A DNA stretch of 8,752 bases from Myxococcales bacterium (lineage in GTDB: Bacteria; Myxococcota; Myxococcia; Myxococcales; Myxococcaceae). A program made the position numbers and the translations under genes. Each line of letters begins with the position of its first letter. The stretch's first letter is position 1. Below the pieces are notes generated by a model. It ran no database searches and was not told the DNA's origin. It saw nothing but the letters and a program-made list of their open reading frames with translations. Location: assembly GCA_003153055.1 (NCBI GenBank), contig PMBV01000188.1, positions 833 to 9,584 on the forward strand, in the 5' to 3' direction. This document shows, piece by piece, positions 5,999-8,752 of the stretch.

Positions 5999-7399
5999 TC
6001 AGTACGGCTTGAGGTCGTACTCACCTTGCAGCTTGGACACGAGCCCTTCGACGAGCGACGGGTCCGATGTGTGGAAACCCCAGCCGGCCCCCTTCCCCGC
6101 CCGCTGCAGAAGCCCGTAGGCGGCCCCGTCACCCAACCAGAGGAGCAGCTGGTGCTGGGCCAGGCGCTCCTCGCCCTCGAGGAAGATCGGCGTCGCGACC
6201 GGGTGCCGACCCACGTCTGCTCTCCGCCCCAACACGTAGACCCTGGGGGCGAAGTGTGGCGGCGCGGCCTCCAGCGCACGGAGGACCGGGAGCTCGGCGT
6301 GGATCGCGGCCGTGGCGACATACACCAGCGCTCTGGCGGCTGGCTCGCGCAACAGCTCGCGGACGATCTCGTGCTGCAACTCGTCGAACAACGCCTCCGC
6401 CACCCGGCCCCGCTTCGACGGCTCTCCCGACGCCAGCGGGAGCCGCGGCGAGCCCGGCGTGCCCAGGAGCAGGTCGACCTCGTCCCAGAAGCCGAGCTCG
6501 TCGAGGTGCAGCTGTCTGGCCAGCGAGCCTCTGAGCTCGTCCATGCGGCGCCGGCAGTGGGCCGACAGCAGGGTGAGCTCGCCTCCGTCGCGGGGGAAGG
6601 TGGCGGCGCCGCCGATGAGCCCCATGGGCACCCGCGCCTCGAGCGCCCGAGCGGCGGGGTCCTCGCGAACCGCGGCCAGGGCCCGGCGCACGAAGAGCAC
6701 CGCGCCGAAGGCATCGGTCTCCGGGAGCAGCACCTGGAGCTCGTGGCCCGTCGAGCTGGCGACCACGTCAGACTCGCGCACCGCCCCGGCGATGACCCTC
6801 GAGACGATCTCCAAGGCCTGGCGCGCGGCCGCGTGCCCCAGGCGCAACCGGAGCTGAGCCAGGTGATCGAGGCTGAAGGTCAACAGCGAGAACGAGCGCC
6901 CATAGCGCCGGGCCTTGGACAGCTCGCGCTGAGCGCAGTCGGCGAAATAGACGGCCGTGTAGGCCCCGGTCGTCGTTTCCCGCAAGCCCTGGCGCTGGAG
7001 CTGCGCCACGTGAGTCGCCACCTCGAGCGCCTGAGCGGCGAAGCGACCGAGCCACCCCGTTTCGCCCAGGAGCTGATCGGCAAACTCGGCCTGGGCCCCA
7101 TCGCCCAGCTGTACCAGCCCCGCCAGCGCTCCCGTCTGCGTCACCAGCGGCACCAGGAGCGTCGTCCCTGCTCTCCAGGTGGTCTCCTGCACCAACGATG
7201 GCTCGATCAGCTCGGGTAACCCGGCCCGGTCGACCTGGCCTCGCCAGGCCCGCAGCCTCAGCCCCACGTGCTCGCCAGCCACCCACAAGGCCGCTGTTTG
7301 TGCACTGCACAATTCACACAGCTCGGTGAGGATCCGCTCCTGGAGGGCTTCGATGTCGACGAGCCCTCCGATGGCCAGGGAGCGCTCCTCCAAGGTCAC
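5999..7399 (-). CDS. GAF plus degenerate GGDEF protein with unassigned C-terminal domain
   Basis: The protein has 466 residues from GTG 7399, whose GTGA overlaps the dapF stop by 4 bases; GAGGG lies 9 bases upstream. An open frame runs further upstream but only shadows dapF. Residues about 10-135 look like a GAF sensor (ILTELCELCSAQTAALWVAG, then LLVPLVTQTGALAGLVQLG). Residues about 141-290 have the GGDEF fold (TTGAYTAVYFADCAQRELSK, then ARRYGRSFSLLTFSLDHLAQ). Where GG(D/E)EF is expected the sequence reads STGHEL (216-221), so both metal/GTP-binding glycine-acid features are eroded and cyclase activity is unlikely. Residues about 335-466 form a further alpha/beta-looking domain (ALVYVATAAIHAELPVLRAL, GFHTSDPSLVEGLVSKLQ, ending YDLKPY) that I cannot assign. 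No membrane segment is seen. The role is probably as a cytoplasmic sensor or scaffold working with the receiver protein that follows. Confidence 0.86.
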   Translation of the reverse strand: MTLEERSLAIGGLVDIEALQERILTELCELCSAQTAALWVAGEHVGLRLRAWRGQVDRAGLPELIEPSLVQETTWRAGTTLLVPLVTQTGALAGLVQLGDGAQAEFADQLLGETGWLGRFAAQALEVATHVAQLQRQGLRETTTGAYTAVYFADCAQRELSKARRYGRSFSLLTFSLDHLAQLRLRLGHAAARQALEIVSRVIAGAVRESDVVASSTGHELQVLLPETDAFGAVLFVRRALAAVREDPAARALEARVPMGLIGGAATFPRDGGELTLLSAHCRRRMDELRGSLARQLHLDELGFWDEVDLLLGTPGSPRLPLASGEPSKRGRVAEALFDELQHEIVRELLREPAARALVYVATAAIHAELPVLRALEAAPPHFAPRVYVLGRRADVGRHPVATPIFLEGEERLAQHQLLLWLGDGAAYGLLQRAGKGAGWGFHTSDPSLVEGLVSKLQGEYDLKPY

Positions 7400-8205
7400 G
7401 GAACAGCGCCCTCGAAGACGAAGCGGGCCGGCCCCTTGAGCCAGACCTGCGATCGATCGCTCGAGACCTTGATCGCGAGCCGCCCGCCGGGGAGTCGCAC
7501 CGGGACCCAGGCGTCGAACGGGCTCTCGTCGGCGAGGGCCGAGGCCACCACCGCCGCGCAGGCGCCGGTGCCGCAGGCCAACGTGAGGCCGACCCCCCGC
7601 TCCCACACCACCACGTCGAGCCCGCCCTCCATCGGCTGAACGAGCTCGACATTGGTGCGATGCGGGAACAGCGGGTGAACCTCGAGCTCGGGCCCCACCG
7701 TGGCCGCCGCCGAGTGGGGCGCGTTAAGCAGCACCAGGTGCGGGTTCCCCATGCTGACCGCGGTGCCCGAGAAGGCGCCCACGGGCTGGGCCACGAAGGG
7801 GCCTCCATTGGGGAGGATGGGCGACTCGAGTCGGGCCGGCCCCATCGCCACGGTCATCTCCTCCGCGCCTTCAGGGCCCCAGGCCACTTCACACGCCAAG
7901 AGCCCCGCCCCCGTGGCGACGCTGAGGCTCGTGGGCCGGTTGGCATCGGACTGGGCGAGGTGCTTGACGACGCACCTCAGCCCGTTGCCGCACATCTCGG
8001 CGATGCTGCCGTCGGCGTTGTGCACCACCATTCGCCCGGCGGCCCCAACCTCGGGGAGAATCGTCAGGACCCCGTCGGCGCCGATGCCGAAGTGCCGATC
8101 ACACAGTCGTCGAGAGGTCTCGGCGTCGATGTCGATGCCCGTGTCGCGGCGGTCGAGCACCACGAAGTCGTTGCCCAGGCCATGGTATTTGTAAAAACGT
8201 TCCAC
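7396..8205 (-). CDS. dapF: Diaminopimelate epimerase
   Basis: DapF interconverts LL- and meso-diaminopimelate in the cytoplasm, supplying lysine and peptidoglycan cross-linking. The 269-residue protein has the normal family length. The start motif FYKYHGLGNDF (4-14) fixes the GTG at 8205 as the start; the nearby ATGs at 8222 and 8227 are out of frame. The two catalytic cysteines are present: C72 in HNADGSIAEMCGNGLRC (62-78) and C211 in LACGTGACA (209-217). The substrate-contacting WERGVG (201-206) and SMGNPHLVLL (151-160) are also visible, so the enzyme should be active. The 3' end overlaps the GAF/GGDEF-like gene by 4 bases (GTGA). The SDR gene ends 40 bases upstream on the same strand. No clear Shine-Dalgarno sequence precedes the GTG, and inverted repeats surround it. 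Confidence 0.97.
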   Translation of the reverse strand: MERFYKYHGLGNDFVVLDRRDTGIDIDAETSRRLCDRHFGIGADGVLTILPEVGAAGRMVVHNADGSIAEMCGNGLRCVVKHLAQSDANRPTSLSVATGAGLLACEVAWGPEGAEEMTVAMGPARLESPILPNGGPFVAQPVGAFSGTAVSMGNPHLVLLNAPHSAAATVGPELEVHPLFPHRTNVELVQPMEGGLDVVVWERGVGLTLACGTGACAAVVASALADESPFDAWVPVRLPGGRLAIKVSSDRSQVWLKGPARFVFEGAVP

Positions 8206-8229
8206 GCGTGAGCTGAGCTCATACCATGG
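8180..8229 (-). repeat. Inverted repeats enclosing the dapF start codon
   Basis: CCATGGTAT at 8180-8188 is perfectly complementary to ATACCATGG at 8221-8229, with a 32-base spacer that contains the dapF GTG. A second perfect 13-base palindrome, TGAGCTGAGCTCA, lies at 8209-8221, 3 bases upstream of the GTG. In the transcript the outer arms could pair and hold the start codon in a loop. Alternatively the inner palindrome could be a small operator. The outer unit contains the self-palindrome CCATGG, so part of the match may be chance. Confidence 0.4.
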
Positions 8230-8245
8230 TTCGACGCGGCTGCCC

Positions 8246-8752
8246 TCAGAAGCCCAGGCCGCCGTCGACGTCGATGGTGCGGCCAGTGAAGTAGTCGCAC
8301 TCGAGAACGAACTTCACCGCGAGCCAGATGTCCTCCGGCTTGCCGATCCGACCGACCAAGATGCTGGCGGTGAAGGCGTCGAGGGCCTTCTGGTTCATAC
8401 CCGACGTCATCGGCGTCTCGACCATGCCGGGCGCGACGGCTCCCACGCGGATACCGAACGGAGCGAACTCGCGAGACCAGGTGACCGTGTTGGCGGCCAG
8501 CGCCGCCTTGGCCGAGACGTAGTTCGACTGCCCGCGATTCCCGTGGCGGGCGATGGAGGACATGTTGACGATGACTCCAGGCCGCTGCCCGGACTCGGCC
8601 ATCTTCGCCACCACCTCTCGAACCATCAACGTCGCGCCGGTCAGGTTCACCGCGATGACGGCGTTGAACTGCTCGAGAGACATCTTCTCGATGGCCCCGG
8701 TGTCCTTGCGCTTCTTCACCAGGAGCCCGTCGCGGAGGATGCCGGCGTTGTT
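8246..8752 (-). CDS. Short-chain dehydrogenase/reductase (FabG-like), 5' end cut by the window
   Basis: 168 residues are visible, with the N-terminal Rossmann glycine motif lying beyond the window. The visible start NNAGIL is the conserved SDR NNAG motif. The catalytic tetrad is present: N36 (AVNLTGA), S66 (NMSSIA), Y78 and K82 (YVSAK). PGMVETPMT (after GIRVGAVA) and the C-terminal TGRTIDVDGGLGF are typical of classical SDRs of the FabG/acetoacetyl-CoA reductase type, so an NAD(P)H-dependent ketone/alcohol reaction on an acyl or similar substrate is likely. GTG 8719 is an internal codon, because the NNAG motif lies before it. The stop is 40 bases upstream of dapF, so the two may be co-transcribed. 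Exact substrate unknown. Confidence 0.92.
   Translation of the reverse strand, partial: NNAGILRDGLLVKKRKDTGAIEKMSLEQFNAVIAVNLTGATLMVREVVAKMAESGQRPGVIVNMSSIARHGNRGQSNYVSAKAALAANTVTWSREFAPFGIRVGAVAPGMVETPMTSGMNQKALDAFTASILVGRIGKPEDIWLAVKFVLECDYFTGRTIDVDGGLGF

Noticed and set aside
5995..6714. Open frame extending the receiver-PATAN gene about 240 codons upstream (apparent 743-residue protein)
   Set aside because: The extension is Ser/Arg/Pro-rich low-complexity and lies out of frame over the well-supported GAF/GGDEF-like gene; the receiver starts naturally at MAPQRKILIAEPD (5994).
5918..7219. 433-codon plus-strand frame antisense to the GAF/GGDEF-like gene
   Set aside because: It has no recognisable domain and a biased composition (Arg, Gln, Gly, Leu); the opposite strand has clear domain patterns.
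7400..7606. Upstream extension of the GAF/GGDEF-like gene by 69 codons
   Set aside because: It is an Arg/Gly-rich shadow of dapF; the GTG at 7399 with GAGGG upstream and a 4-base overlap is the better start.

Overview
The window is a GC-rich, densely coded bacterial segment. Nearly every gene uses G or C at most third codon positions, and neighbouring genes overlap or lie a few bases apart. Several traits suggest a myxobacterium or another deltaproteobacterial-type lineage (Myxococcota): a receiver-PATAN (DUF4388) protein with a GTPase-like tail, a sigma-54 enhancer-binding protein, and small lineage-type hypothetical proteins. This placement is an inference from gene content, because no rRNA or taxonomic marker is present.

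Left part (1-2628, plus strand): a probable terminator remnant and a short leader region precede a XylR/DmpR/MopR-class sigma-54 activator. Its N-terminal sensor keeps the zinc-site spacing and the phenol-contacting His and Trp known from MopR. It overlaps, at a TGATG/GTGA junction, a FadR-type GntR regulator with an FCD ligand domain. Two regulators of different classes are therefore translationally coupled. No catabolic enzymes are visible inside the window.

Middle part (2636-4482): a convergent MFS transporter gene ends 7 bases from the GntR gene. Its first membrane helix is encoded upstream of the only conventional start codon, so the start is a CTG codon, a frameshift, or a sequence error. 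Divergent from it is a 113-residue unknown protein. The gap that follows holds one possible 62-codon gene on the minus strand.

Right part (4483-8752, minus strand): reading leftward, a 5'-truncated SDR oxidoreductase is followed by dapF (diaminopimelate epimerase, lysine and peptidoglycan precursor synthesis). Next come a GAF plus degenerate GGDEF protein with an unassigned C-terminal domain, and a receiver-PATAN protein ending in a GTPase-like domain that has lost its nucleotide-binding motifs. dapF and the GGDEF-like gene overlap by 4 bases and the receiver gene starts 4 bases later, so at least these three form an operon. The two signalling proteins look like a pair of pseudo-enzymes (non-cyclase and non-GTPase) co-expressed with a cell-wall precursor gene. 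This is the most unusual arrangement in the window. No tRNA, rRNA, CRISPR array, insertion sequence or phage gene was seen.
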